Assembly: GCA_014650015.1 (NCBI GenBank) | Contig: BMUD01000027.1 | Location: 1 to 64,000 of the forward strand | Length of the DNA: 64,000 bases | Source: Streptomyces griseoloalbus | GTDB lineage: Bacteria; Actinomycetota; Actinomycetes; Streptomycetales; Streptomycetaceae | Direction: 5' to 3' | Shown: piece after piece, positions 53,048 to 62,216 of the stretch | Layout: each line of letters starts with the position of its first letter | How positions within the stretch are numbered: position 1 is the first letter of the stretch | Notes under the pieces: model-generated | Told to the model about the DNA's origin: nothing | Seen by the model: the letters and a program-made list of their open reading frames with translations, nothing else | Database searches by the model: none | Made by a program: the position numbers and the translations under genes

Positions 53048-53191
53048 GGCAGGCCGCTTTCGGGATGCGGGCGGTACGGCTCTTTCGGGGCGTGCCGCCC
53101 GTACCCTTGCAGTACCCGCGCTTTTCACCGGGTGCGGTTTCCGTCGGACGTCAAATAGCGGGCGTCCACGAAAGAAGGATCTGATCCACAC

Positions 53192-54214
53192 ATGCTGATC
53201 GCTCAGCGTCCCTCGTTGACCGAAGAGGTCGTCGACGAATTCCGCTCCCGGTTCGTGATCGAGCCGCTGGAGCCGGGCTTCGGCTACACCCTCGGCAACT
53301 CCCTCCGCCGCACCCTCCTGTCGTCGATCCCCGGTGCCGCTGTCACCAGCATCCGCATCGACGGCGTCCTGCACGAGTTCACCACCGTGCCGGGCGTCAA
53401 GGAGGACGTCACCGACCTGATCCTCAACATCAAGCAGCTGGTCGTCTCCTCGGAGCACGACGAGCCGGTCGTGATGTACCTGCGCAAGCAGGGCCCGGGT
53501 CTGGTCACCGCCGCGGACATCGCGCCGCCGGCCGGTGTCGAGGTGCACAACCCCGACCTCGTCCTCGCCACGCTCAACGGCAAGGGCAAGCTGGAGATGG
53601 AGCTGACGGTCGAGCGCGGCCGCGGTTACGTCTCCGCCGTGCAGAACAAGCAGGTGGGCCAGGAGATCGGCCGTATCCCGGTCGACTCGATCTACTCGCC
53701 GGTTCTCAAGGTCACCTACAAGGTCGAGGCGACCCGTGTCGAGCAGCGCACCGACTTCGACAAGCTGATCGTCGACGTCGAGACCAAGCAGGCGATGCGT
53801 CCGCGTGACGCCATGGCCTCCGCCGGCAAGACCCTGGTCGAGCTGTTCGGTCTCGCCCGCGAGCTGAACATCGACGCCGAGGGCATCGACATGGGCCCGT
53901 CCCCGACGGACGCCGCCCTCGCCGCCGACCTGGCGCTGCCGATCGAGGAGCTGGAGCTCACCGTTCGGTCGTACAACTGCCTCAAGCGTGAGGGCATCCA
54001 CTCCGTGGGTGAACTCGTCGCGCGGTCCGAGGCGGACCTCCTCGACATCCGCAACTTCGGTGCGAAGTCCATTGACGAGGTCAAGGCCAAGCTCGCGGGT
54101 ATGGGGCTTGCGCTGAAGGACTCGCCTCCCGGGTTCGACCCGACCGCTGCGGCGGACGCGTTCGGCGCGGACGACGACGCGGATGCGGGCTTCGTGGAGA
54201 CCGAGCAGTACTGA
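53192..54214 (+). CDS. rpoA: RNA polymerase alpha subunit
   Basis: The 340-residue protein [20 protein letters not shown] has the N-terminal dimerisation domain ([20 protein letters not shown]) and C-terminal domain ([20 protein letters not shown]) that contacts UP elements and activators, followed by a short acidic tail. Standard length. It is separated from rpsK by 144 bp. Confidence 0.97.
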   Translation: MLIAQRPSLTEEVVDEFRSRFVIEPLEPGFGYTLGNSLRRTLLSSIPGAAVTSIRIDGVLHEFTTVPGVKEDVTDLILNIKQLVVSSEHDEPVVMYLRKQGPGLVTAADIAPPAGVEVHNPDLVLATLNGKGKLEMELTVERGRGYVSAVQNKQVGQEIGRIPVDSIYSPVLKVTYKVEATRVEQRTDFDKLIVDVETKQAMRPRDAMASAGKTLVELFGLARELNIDAEGIDMGPSPTDAALAADLALPIEELELTVRSYNCLKREGIHSVGELVARSEADLLDIRNFGAKSIDEVKAKLAGMGLALKDSPPGFDPTAAADAFGADDDADAGFVETEQY

Positions 54215-54255
54215 GGGACCGGGCCTCCCGGTCCGTACTCGGGTGCGGGTGCGCC

Positions 54256-54311
54256 GTGGCTTGTCGCACCCACGCGACCAAGTCGCGGGTCGGTACCTCC
54301 CCGCGCCCCTT
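54256..54311. repeat. variant of a dispersed Streptomyces intergenic repeat
   Basis: GTGGCTTGTCGCACCC followed later by CTCCCCGCGCCCCTT resembles the copy at 54970 with an insertion of about 20 bp. Confidence 0.4.
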
Positions 54312-54342
54312 CCGGAGGCGCCCCTTCGGGGCTGCCTCCGGA
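54311..54342 (+). repeat. perfect hairpin between rpoA and rplQ
   Basis: TCCGGAGGC pairs with GCCTCCGGA around an inner CCCC-TTCG-GGG stem. It lies 79 bp before rplQ. Confidence 0.7.
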
Positions 54343-54420
54343 TCTCTGACAGACAACCGTCTGCTCAGATACTGACCCCGGTACCTGATACGGCCGGGGC
54401 AGACACCTAGGAGAAACACC

Positions 54421-54927
54421 ATGCCGAGGCCCACCAAGGGTGCCCGTCTGGGCGGCAGCGCCGCGCACGAGAAGCTGCTGCTCGCGAACCTCGCGAAGTC
54501 GCTGTTCGAGCACGGCCGCATCACCACCACCGAGGCGAAGGCGCGCAAGCTGCGTCCGTACGCCGAGCGTCTGGTCACCAAGGCGAAGAAGGGCGACCTT
54601 CACAACCGCCGTCAGGTGCTCCAGGTGATCACGGACAAGAGCATCGTCCACACGCTCTTCACCGAGATCGGCCCGCGGTACGAGAACCGTCCCGGTGGCT
54701 ACACCCGCATCACCAAGATCGGTAACCGCCGTGGCGACAACGCGCCCATGGCCGTCATCGAGCTGGTCGAGGCGCTGACCGTGGCGCAGGAGGCGACCGG
54801 CGAGGCCGAGGCCGCGACGAAGCGCGCCGCCAAGGACGCCGAGGGCGCCGAGGCCACCGAGGCCAAGGCCGACCTGACCAAGGACGAGGCCGCCGAGGCC
54901 CCGGCCGAGGAGTCGAAGGACGCGTAA
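54421..54927 (+). CDS. rplQ: 50S ribosomal protein L17 with acidic C-terminal tail
   Basis: The 168-residue protein [20 protein letters not shown] has the conserved core ([20 protein letters not shown]) up to about residue 118, then an Ala/Glu/Lys tail ([20 protein letters not shown]) of about 50 residues that is not found in E. coli. The tail is typical of Streptomyces and likely disordered. Confidence 0.97.
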   Translation: MPRPTKGARLGGSAAHEKLLLANLAKSLFEHGRITTTEAKARKLRPYAERLVTKAKKGDLHNRRQVLQVITDKSIVHTLFTEIGPRYENRPGGYTRITKIGNRRGDNAPMAVIELVEALTVAQEATGEAEAATKRAAKDAEGAEATEAKADLTKDEAAEAPAEESKDA

Positions 54928-54969
54928 GCGTTTGGCCGGGGACTGTGCGGGGGCGGCTGCGGCACCGTA

Positions 54970-55000
54970 GTGGCTCGTCGCGCAGTTCCCCGCGCCCCTT
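54970..55000. repeat. dispersed Streptomyces intergenic repeat
   Basis: GTGGCTCGTCGCGCAGTTCC then CCGCGCCCCTT belongs to a very common short intergenic sequence of Streptomyces genomes. It lies between rplQ and truA. Family recognised from memory. Confidence 0.6.
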
Positions 55001-55068
55001 CGAGGCGCCGGCGGGTCCGTTCCTTTCGAGGAGCGGGCCCGCTTTCGTGTTGCTGAGAGGATCTTTGT

Positions 55069-55923
55069 GTGAGTGACGAAGTACAGCCCGGGTTCGTGCG
55101 GGTGCGGCTGGACCTTTCCTACGACGGGACCGAGTTCTCGGGCTGGGCCAAGCAGGCCGGCGGGCGGCGGACCGTGCAGGGGGAGATCGAGGACGCGCTG
55201 CGCACGGTCACGCGGTCCGGGCAGACGTACGAGCTGACCGTGGCCGGGCGGACCGACGCCGGTGTGCACGCCCGGGGCCAGGTCGCTCACGTCGATCTGC
55301 CGCGGGAGGTATGGGCCGAGCACCACACGAAGCTGCTCAAGCGGCTCGCCGGACGGCTGCCGAGGGACGTACGGGTGTGGGCGCTCAGGGAGGCGCCCGG
55401 CGGTTTCAACGCCCGGTTCTCCGCGATCTGGCGGCGGTACGCCTACCGCGTCACCGACAACCCCGGCGGGGTGGACCCGCTGCTGCGCGGGCACGTGCTG
55501 TGGCACGACTGGCCGCTCGACGTCGACGCCATGAACGAGGCCGCCCGGCGGCTGCTCGGGGAGCACGACTTCGCCGCGTACTGCAAGCGGCGGGAGGGCG
55601 CGACGACGATCCGCACGCTTCAGGAGCTGAGCCTGGTGCGGGGCGGGGACGGGATCATCACCGCGACGGTCCGGGCGGACGCCTTCTGCCACAACATGGT
55701 GCGCTCGCTGATCGGCGCGCTGCTGTTCGTCGGCGACGGCCACCGCCCGCCGGACTGGCCCGGCACGGTCCTCGCGGCCGGCGTACGGGATTCGGCGGTG
55801 CATGTCGTACGCCCGCACGGGCTGACGCTGGAGGAGGTCGGCTACCCGGCGGACGACCTGCTCGCGGCCCGCAGCAAGGAGGCCCGCAACAAGCGGTCCC
55901 TGCCGGCGGCCGGCTGCTGCTGA
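55069..55923 (+). CDS. truA: tRNA pseudouridine(38-40) synthase
   Basis: The 284-residue protein [20 protein letters not shown] has the catalytic Asp in [17 protein letters not shown] and the [20 protein letters not shown] and [14 protein letters not shown] signatures. It modifies positions 38-40 of tRNA anticodon arms. GTG start. Its place after rplQ is conserved. Confidence 0.94.
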   Translation: MSDEVQPGFVRVRLDLSYDGTEFSGWAKQAGGRRTVQGEIEDALRTVTRSGQTYELTVAGRTDAGVHARGQVAHVDLPREVWAEHHTKLLKRLAGRLPRDVRVWALREAPGGFNARFSAIWRRYAYRVTDNPGGVDPLLRGHVLWHDWPLDVDAMNEAARRLLGEHDFAAYCKRREGATTIRTLQELSLVRGGDGIITATVRADAFCHNMVRSLIGALLFVGDGHRPPDWPGTVLAAGVRDSAVHVVRPHGLTLEEVGYPADDLLAARSKEARNKRSLPAAGCC

Positions 55924-55962
55924 ACCGGGCGGCTGCCGCCGGACTGAGCCGGGCGGGCCCGC

Positions 55963-56925
55963 TCAGTCCTGCGCCCAGTCGGTGAGCAGGCCGGCCACGG
56001 CGGTCGCGGCCTCGTCGGCGTCGCGGCCGTCGCCCCGGGCGTCGGGGGCGAGTTCCAGGTGGACGAAGGTCGCGTGCTGCCGCTGGGCCGCCCGGCCCTG
56101 GACGTTGGTCGTTCCTTCCAGCGGGCAGCGCGCCGACCAGCCCCGGCAGACCCGCAGCCCGGCCGCCTCCATGCGGTCGGCCAGGGCGGACACCTCGCCG
56201 GGAGCGCTCTCCGCCGCACCGGTCGACAGGACGGCGTCGTAGCGGTCCGTGGTGGACTCGGCGAAGCCGTGCAGCTGGACGCCGGGCACGCCGCGCTTCT
56301 GCAGCGTCAGGACGATGGTGTGGAAGGCGCTGTCCTCGCGGTGGGCGACATCGGCGGCGTCCCCCCGCCCTGCCCGGCGGTGGGCTCCGGCCAGGACCAG
56401 GGCCCCGCCGGGGGTGTCCTCCAGCAGGCGTACGCCGAGCGCCTCGGTCTCCCGGTCGGCCACGGGGTGCGGCACCTGCGCGTTCCAGCGGAGCCGGGAA
56501 TCCGCGTTCACGTACAGCCGGCCCCATCGTGCGCTCTCGCCCGGGCCGGTCGCCGCGACCTCGTCGTAGCGCCGGCCGGACTCGGTGTCGGTGAGCCGGG
56601 TGACGCCGAGTCCGATCGGGGCGAGCAGCCGTTCGGCCTCGCGCGCGTCGCCGTCCAGCAGGCGTCCGACGCCGCGGGCCAGTTGTGTGCGCTGTTCCTC
56701 GTCGGGGGGCGCGTAGGGGCCCTCGGGGGTCAGTTCCTCCGTGTACGACAGGACTCGGCTGCGCAGATCGACCAGTTCCCGGGCCGTCGGGTCGGAGTCC
56801 CTCGCCGACGGCTCGGAGGCCGACTGACAGCCCGTCAGTGCCAGGATTACACCGATCAGACCCAGAACGTACACGAAGTGTGACTGTCTTGTGATGGTAA
56901 TGCGGGAGTTGCCTGTGTCGTGCAT
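55963..56925 (-). CDS. predicted lipoprotein, divergent from capA-like gene
   Basis: The 320-residue protein starts MHDTGNSRITITRQSHFVYV and has a lipoprotein signal ending LALTGC (Cys about residue 33). The mature part is mixed helix and strand, with two Cys in LRVCRGWSARCPLEG that could form a disulfide. No family is recognised. The start at 56925 has no ribosome site, and only 14 bp separate it from the start of the divergent gene, so the true start of one of them may be internal. Its position beside the PGA genes suggests a possible envelope role. Confidence 0.65.
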   Translation of the reverse strand: MHDTGNSRITITRQSHFVYVLGLIGVILALTGCQSASEPSARDSDPTARELVDLRSRVLSYTEELTPEGPYAPPDEEQRTQLARGVGRLLDGDAREAERLLAPIGLGVTRLTDTESGRRYDEVAATGPGESARWGRLYVNADSRLRWNAQVPHPVADRETEALGVRLLEDTPGGALVLAGAHRRAGRGDAADVAHREDSAFHTIVLTLQKRGVPGVQLHGFAESTTDRYDAVLSTGAAESAPGEVSALADRMEAAGLRVCRGWSARCPLEGTTNVQGRAAQRQHATFVHLELAPDARGDGRDADEAATAVAGLLTDWAQD

Positions 56926-56939
56926 GTGAACATAACTCG

Positions 56940-58139
56940 GTGACATTCCGTAAGTCTCTCCGTATGGGTCGTACCGTGACGATCCTGGCGGCCGTGTCCC
57001 TCACCGCCGCGTGCGGCTCCGAGGTCGCGGAGCCGCAGGCGAAGCCGGGTGGACGCTCGTTCACCGTGGCCGCCGCTGGTGACATCCTCATCCATCCCGA
57101 GCTGGTCGAGCAGGCGGCCAAGGACGCCGAGAGGACCGGCAAGGGCGAGGCGGGACTGGACTTCGGGCCGCTGCTCGCCGGGGTGAAGCCCGTGATCAGC
57201 AAGGCCGACCTGGCGATCTGCCACATGGAGACCCCCGTCGGAAAGCCCGAGGGTCCCTTCGAGGGGTACCCGGAATTCCTCGTGCCCCCGCAGATCCTGA
57301 CGGCGGTCAAGGATGTGGGATACGACACCTGCTCCACGGCCTCCAACCACACCTACGACCACGGCATGAAGGGCGTGCGCAACACGCTCGAGGCCATGGA
57401 CGAGGTGGGCCTCGGGCACACCGGCTCGGCGCGGACGCCCGAGGAAGCGAAGAAGATCAACATCCGTGACGTCAACGGCGTCAAGGTCGCGCATCTCTCC
57501 TACTCGTGGGAGTCCTTCCTCAACCCGACGCCGGAGAACCGGAGCTGGGCCTTCAACCGCAGCAGCACCGAGGAGATCAAGGCGGCCGAGAGCCGGGCCC
57601 GTCAACAAGGGGCCGACGTGGTGATCCTCTCGGTCCACTGGGGGCTGGAGCACTACAACGAGCCGAGCGTGCCGCAGCTGGAGATGGCCCAGCGGATCAC
57701 CGAGGAGACCGGCGTCGACCTGGTGATCGGACACCACGCCCACGTGGTCCAGCCGATCCAGAAGGTCAACGGCACCTGGATCGCCTACAGCCTCGGCAAC
57801 CAGGTGGCCCGGCACTCCTCCCCGACCGGGCTGACCGAGGAGGGGGCGATCGGCTGGTTCGAGTTCCGGGAGGCGGCCGAGGGCTGGGACGTCACCGCGC
57901 GCTACCGCACCACCCTGGTGGACATCCCGCCGGAGACCGAGGCCGGTGAGGAACTGCCCGACGGCGCCGTCGAGGACCACCGGCTGGTGGATGTGCAGGA
58001 CCGGCTCGACCACCCGGACGGCCTCTCCGACGAGCGGCTCGCCCGCTACCGGCTGGCCGCCGACCGCACCCGCGGCTTCCTCTACAACCGCGGCGCTCCC
58101 GGTGGTGACGGCCTTGAACCCCTGACCCTGGGGGAGTGA
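56940..58139 (+). CDS. capA: CapA-like lipoprotein of PGA synthesis
   Basis: The protein has 399 residues. The signal MTFRKSLRMGRTVTILAAVS ends LTAAC, a lipobox. The calcineurin-like CapA domain shows AAAGDILIHPE, CHMETPVG, TASNHTYDHGMKG, SVHWGLEHYNEPS and VIGHHAHVVQPIQ. In Bacillus, CapA/PgsA is the membrane-anchored partner of the PGA synthase and takes part in export. Here it is a lipoprotein rather than a transmembrane protein. A later ATG at 56964 still leaves a signal peptide. No ribosome site is visible. A terminator follows at 58159. Confidence 0.85.
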   Translation: MTFRKSLRMGRTVTILAAVSLTAACGSEVAEPQAKPGGRSFTVAAAGDILIHPELVEQAAKDAERTGKGEAGLDFGPLLAGVKPVISKADLAICHMETPVGKPEGPFEGYPEFLVPPQILTAVKDVGYDTCSTASNHTYDHGMKGVRNTLEAMDEVGLGHTGSARTPEEAKKINIRDVNGVKVAHLSYSWESFLNPTPENRSWAFNRSSTEEIKAAESRARQQGADVVILSVHWGLEHYNEPSVPQLEMAQRITEETGVDLVIGHHAHVVQPIQKVNGTWIAYSLGNQVARHSSPTGLTEEGAIGWFEFREAAEGWDVTARYRTTLVDIPPETEAGEELPDGAVEDHRLVDVQDRLDHPDGLSDERLARYRLAADRTRGFLYNRGAPGGDGLEPLTLGE

Positions 58140-58158
58140 CCAGCAACACAGTCTGTTG

Positions 58159-58184
58159 GCCGTCAAGGGCACAACCTTGACGGC
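58159..58184 (+). terminator. hairpin after capA-like gene
   Basis: GCCGTCAAGG pairs perfectly with CCTTGACGGC around GCACAA and is followed by ATTTAT, so it may terminate or reduce read-through into the next gene. Confidence 0.7.
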
Positions 58185-58279
58185 ATTTATCTGTCTATTC
58201 AGTGACAGCGCCGCGCGACCGCGGCAGCGGTGCGTCCAGCGGGTGCTGGACACCGCGCAGCGACCAAGGAAGAAGACCG

Positions 58280-60589
58280 GTGACATCGAGTCGTGCCGCG
58301 TACTCCGGGCGGAAGGGGCGGCGACGCAGCCGCAGGCGTGCGGACATGCCGCTCCTGGGCGGCATCCGTCCCCCGATCGCAGTGCTGTGCCTGCTGATCG
58401 TCGCGCTGGCCGGTCTGACCGCGAAGGTGCTGGGCCCCGGCGGTGACGTCGTGGTGCCCAAGGCGGTGCTCTCCTCGCAGCAGCACTTCGCCGAGGACGG
58501 CGCCATCGCGCTGCGCGCCTCCATCGACGAGCGGGTCACGGACCTGCGGCGCACCGCCGCCGCGCTGCACGCGGGCGAGCCGGAGGAGCCGGAGCGCGTC
58601 CTGTCCGACCTGGGCACGACCTACCAGAAGTGGACCGGCACCACGGTGGTCGACCTGGAGAGCGGAAAGGTGCTCGCAGCCCGAGGCGAATCGATTCCTC
58701 TGGCCTGGCTTGACCGCGACGTGCTCACCGGCGAGCACGCCCTCACCCCGCGCATGGTGCGCCTGGAGACGGGTGACGTCCGGCTGATGACGATGGCCGT
58801 CCTCGACTGGAAGGACAGGCCGCAGCAACTGCTGATCGCCTCCAACAGCCTGTCCGTGCCGGCCATCAACCTGGGCCCCTTCCGCAGCATGGCGGTCGTG
58901 GCCCGGGACGGAGAGGTCCTCGCCACCGAGGGTTTCCAGCAGTCCGAGGCCCTCAACTCCGACCAGGAACGCAAAGAGCTGACGTTCCTGCAGAAGCAGA
59001 TGTCCCGCCTCTCCGACCAGGCCGCCACCCGGACCGAAGAGCACCCGGTCAGCGCCCGGGAGCCCGGCTCCCGGGGGTACCCCGGCGTCAGCGGGACCCT
59101 GCTGGGTGACGACTACAGCGGCCGGGTCACCACCGCCGGATACGCCTCGCTCGCCTCCTCCGACCCGGAGGAGAAGGACAGCGTCGCCGCGGGCCTCGGG
59201 CTCACCGTGGTGGCCATGCTCCCCGTGGTCCAGCAGCAGGGCGCCGCGGAGACCGGCCGGGAACTGTACGGGCTGGTCGCGGCGGGGGCGCTGGTCGCGC
59301 TCGGCCTGCTGGCCGCGGCCGTGCTGTGGGCGGCCGTGCAGCGACCGCTGCTGCGGCTGTTCCTGGAGTCCCGCCGGCTCGCCCGGGGCGACCTGACCCG
59401 GCCCGTCGCGGTACCCCGCTGGGGCGAGGCCGCCCGGATCGGCGCCGCCCTGGAACGCCTGCGGGCCCAGCTCGACGGCTCCGGTGAGGGACCCGGCGCC
59501 GCCGGCGGCAGGGCCCGCGTCGGTGTCCGCGTACCGCTCGCGGTGACCGCCGTCCTGCTGCTGCTGTGGTGCGTGCCCGTCGGCCTGCTGCTGAACCGCA
59601 CCGACGGCTCGGTCAGCGTGCCCGCCACCATGGTCAACGACCAGCGCGACCGCACCGACCTGGTCGCCGACCGCGTCCGCCGGGCCCTGAACGAGGCCCA
59701 GGCCGACCTCGTCTCCACCTCCCGTCTGATCGACGCCGACGACCCCGGCACCACCGGCGAGCTGCTGACGGACGCCCTGCGCGAGCACACCCGCTACCAG
59801 GCGCTGTACGTCGTGGACGACACCGGCGAGGTCGTCGCCCGGGCCGGGGGAGACCCGCACGACTGGAGCGACGCCAAGGACCTGCCCCTGATCCGCGTGT
59901 CCGGCAAGGGCGAGCGGAAGCCCGTGATCCAGGCCGGCGCGCCGGTGCCCGGACACCAGGGCACCACCCTCGTCGGCGAGGTACGCGTGGAGTTCCTGAA
60001 CTCGCTGCTGAAGCGGCCCGGCCTCGGCGAGGTCCGGGTCGTGAACGCCGACGCCGACACCCTCGCCGCCGGCGACGGCTTCCTCGCCTTCGAGGACCTG
60101 CCGAACGACGCCCTGCCCGACCTGGTGCGCGCGGGCAATGTGCCGGTGGGCGCCGGGCCGGTCGAGAACGGCCTGCTCATCCGCGACGGCGGCAGCGTCA
60201 CCGTCGCCGCCGCGGCCCCCTTCTCCGGCGGTGGCGTCGCCTCCGACCTCGGCTGGACCGTCGTCAGCTGGCAGAACGCCAAGGACTTCCAGATCGCCGC
60301 CTACGAGCGCGAGGACCGCAGCGTGCTCGCCGGCCTGCTCGGCCTCGCCGCGATCGTCGTCTGCCTCGGCTGGGTGTACCTGGTCGTCGCACGGCCGCTG
60401 CGGGCGCTGGCCGCCGGCGCCGAGAAGCTCGCCGACGGAGACCTCAAGACCGTGCACTTCCCCCGCTACCAGGACGAGGTCGGGGCCGTGGTCCGCAGCC
60501 TCGAACTGATCCGCCAGCAGTTGCAGGCCCGCCGCCAGAACCAGGCACGCCGGTCCACCGAGCCCCGGCTCGGCGCCGGAGAAAGGTGA
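58280..60589 (+). CDS. membrane protein with two tandem sensor-HAMP modules
   Basis: The protein has 769 residues. Module 1: membrane helix at about 31-50 (IRPPIAVLCLLIVALAGLTA), extracytoplasmic region to 328, helix at 330-352, HAMP-like region to about 405 (RPLLRLFLESRRLARGDLTR). Module 2: helix at about 415-438 (VPLAVTAVLLLLWCVPVGLL), extracytoplasmic region to 680, helix at 683-704, HAMP at 705-755 (RPLRALAAGAEKLADGDLKT). No kinase, cyclase or methyl-accepting domain follows; it ends LGAGER. The outer regions look PAS/Cache-like. GTG with AAGGA upstream. It lies in the PGA locus; its role there is unknown. Confidence 0.75.
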   Translation: MTSSRAAYSGRKGRRRSRRRADMPLLGGIRPPIAVLCLLIVALAGLTAKVLGPGGDVVVPKAVLSSQQHFAEDGAIALRASIDERVTDLRRTAAALHAGEPEEPERVLSDLGTTYQKWTGTTVVDLESGKVLAARGESIPLAWLDRDVLTGEHALTPRMVRLETGDVRLMTMAVLDWKDRPQQLLIASNSLSVPAINLGPFRSMAVVARDGEVLATEGFQQSEALNSDQERKELTFLQKQMSRLSDQAATRTEEHPVSAREPGSRGYPGVSGTLLGDDYSGRVTTAGYASLASSDPEEKDSVAAGLGLTVVAMLPVVQQQGAAETGRELYGLVAAGALVALGLLAAAVLWAAVQRPLLRLFLESRRLARGDLTRPVAVPRWGEAARIGAALERLRAQLDGSGEGPGAAGGRARVGVRVPLAVTAVLLLLWCVPVGLLLNRTDGSVSVPATMVNDQRDRTDLVADRVRRALNEAQADLVSTSRLIDADDPGTTGELLTDALREHTRYQALYVVDDTGEVVARAGGDPHDWSDAKDLPLIRVSGKGERKPVIQAGAPVPGHQGTTLVGEVRVEFLNSLLKRPGLGEVRVVNADADTLAAGDGFLAFEDLPNDALPDLVRAGNVPVGAGPVENGLLIRDGGSVTVAAAAPFSGGGVASDLGWTVVSWQNAKDFQIAAYEREDRSVLAGLLGLAAIVVCLGWVYLVVARPLRALAAGAEKLADGDLKTVHFPRYQDEVGAVVRSLELIRQQLQARRQNQARRSTEPRLGAGER

Positions 60590-60595
60590 CCCGCC

Positions 60596-62161
60596 GTGCT
60601 CTACCTGTACTTCGTCCTGCTGGCCGGCAGCCTGTTCCTGCTCGTCGCGGGCATCGTGGAGCAGCGCAGGCACTACGCAGCGCTGCACTCCATCCCGTCC
60701 CGCGTGCTCGTCAACGGCATCCGCGGCAAGTCCTCCATCACCCGGCTCTGCGCCGGTGCCCTGCGCGGCGGTGATCTGGTCACCGTGGCCAAGACGACCG
60801 GCACGGCCGCACGCTTCATCCACCCCGACGCCACCGAGGAGCCGGTCTACCGCAAGTTCGGCATCGCCAACGTCGTCGAGCAGATCGGCATCGTCCGCCG
60901 GGCGGCCACCTACCGTCCCGACGCCCTCGTCATCGAGTGCATGGCGGTCATGCCGGCCCTCCAGGAGGTCAACCAGAGCAAGCTGATCCGCTCCACGATC
61001 GGCGTGCTGTGCAACGTCCGCGAGGACCACCTCGCCGAGATGGGCCCCACCCTGGACGACGTGGCCCGCTCGCTGTGCCGGTCGATGCCCGAGGACGGCA
61101 TCTGCGTCACCGCGGAGAAGGAGCGCTTCCACATCCTCCAGGAGGAGGCGGACGCCCGGAACTGCCGGCTGGTCTACGCCGACCCCGAGATGGTCACCGA
61201 CGAGGAGCTGCGCGGCTTCAGCTGGTTCACCTTCAAGGAGAACGTGGCGATCGCCCTGGTCGTCGCCGAGCTGCTCGGAGTGGAGCGGAAGGTCGCCCTT
61301 CAGGGCATGTACGACGCCCCGCCGGACCCGGGCGTGCTCTCCGTGGAGCGCTACGCCACCCCCGAGGGCAAGCGGCTCGCCTTCGCCAACGTGTTCGCGG
61401 CCAACGACCCCGAGTCGACGCTGATGAACATCAACCAGCTGCTCGACCTCGGCGCCATCCGCCGGCCGCTCAACGTCGTGATCAACTGCCGTCCGGACCG
61501 CGTGGAGCGCAACGGGCAGATGGGCGAGATCATCCCCGACCTGGAGCCGGACAACGTCTTCGTCATCGGGCACCCGTCCAAGAGCGCCATCGACGCCATT
61601 CCCGCCGAGTGGCGCGACCGGGCGGTCGACCTGGGCGGTGAGCGGCGGTCCGCCGACGAGTTCATGCCCACCCTGCTCGATCGCATGTCCGACGGCTCCT
61701 CCCTCGTCGCCATCGGCAACATCCACGGCCAGGGCGAGGAACTCCTGGAGTACCTGGCCGAACTCCCGGCGGACGACAGCGACACCGGTGAGGACGCGCC
61801 GAGCCCGGCCGACGCGGCCCCGGCGCAGGCCCAGGCGCCGCGCCTGGACCCGTTCGCGTCCTACCCGACGGCGTACGAGGAGCGCTACCAGGCGTCGCAG
61901 ACCCAGGAGATCCCGGTACTCCGCATCCCCGCCCAGTCGACCGGACCGTACGGACAGCACCGGCAGCAGGAGCAGCACCAGCACGGGCAGCAGCCGTACG
62001 GACAGCACGAGCAGGGCCCGTCGTACGGCCCTGCCCACGAGCCCTATCCGTACTACGACGACCCGTTCTTCGCAGACCCCCACGACGTGTCCCACGACGT
62101 GCCCCACGACGGAACCCGGTATCCGACCGCAGAGGGCGGCGGACCGACCCCGCGCCGCTGA
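60596..62161 (+). CDS. capB: CapB-like PGA synthase ATPase/ligase with disordered tail
   Basis: The protein has 521 residues. It starts with a membrane helix (LYFVLLAGSLFLLVAGIVEQ), then the Mur-ligase-like P-loop VNGIRGKSSITRL (about 40-52), YRKFGIANVVEQIGIVRRAA, ECMAVMPALQEVNQSKLIRS, NVREDHLAEMGPTLDDVARS and NVVINCRPDRVERNGQM. These match the PgsB/CapB family, which forms the gamma-glutamyl bonds of PGA. Bacillus PgsB ends near residue 393; here about 120 Pro/Gln/His/Tyr-rich residues follow, ending GTRYPTAEGGGPTPRR. GTG with AAAGG upstream. Confidence 0.88.
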   Translation: MLYLYFVLLAGSLFLLVAGIVEQRRHYAALHSIPSRVLVNGIRGKSSITRLCAGALRGGDLVTVAKTTGTAARFIHPDATEEPVYRKFGIANVVEQIGIVRRAATYRPDALVIECMAVMPALQEVNQSKLIRSTIGVLCNVREDHLAEMGPTLDDVARSLCRSMPEDGICVTAEKERFHILQEEADARNCRLVYADPEMVTDEELRGFSWFTFKENVAIALVVAELLGVERKVALQGMYDAPPDPGVLSVERYATPEGKRLAFANVFAANDPESTLMNINQLLDLGAIRRPLNVVINCRPDRVERNGQMGEIIPDLEPDNVFVIGHPSKSAIDAIPAEWRDRAVDLGGERRSADEFMPTLLDRMSDGSSLVAIGNIHGQGEELLEYLAELPADDSDTGEDAPSPADAAPAQAQAPRLDPFASYPTAYEERYQASQTQEIPVLRIPAQSTGPYGQHRQQEQHQHGQQPYGQHEQGPSYGPAHEPYPYYDDPFFADPHDVSHDVPHDGTRYPTAEGGGPTPRR

Positions 62162-62216
62162 CCCCCCCCGCGGGCCGCCCGCCTCGCCCACCCCGTTCAC
62201 CCGCCCGGAGACCCCG

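Noticed and set aside
52577-53191. rpsD expected between rpsK and rpoA
   Set aside because: No S4 frame in either strand; its absence here is normal for Streptomyces.
58280-60589. Sensor histidine kinase call for the double-HAMP protein
   Set aside because: No H-box, N-box or G-box is visible; the protein ends shortly after the second HAMP.
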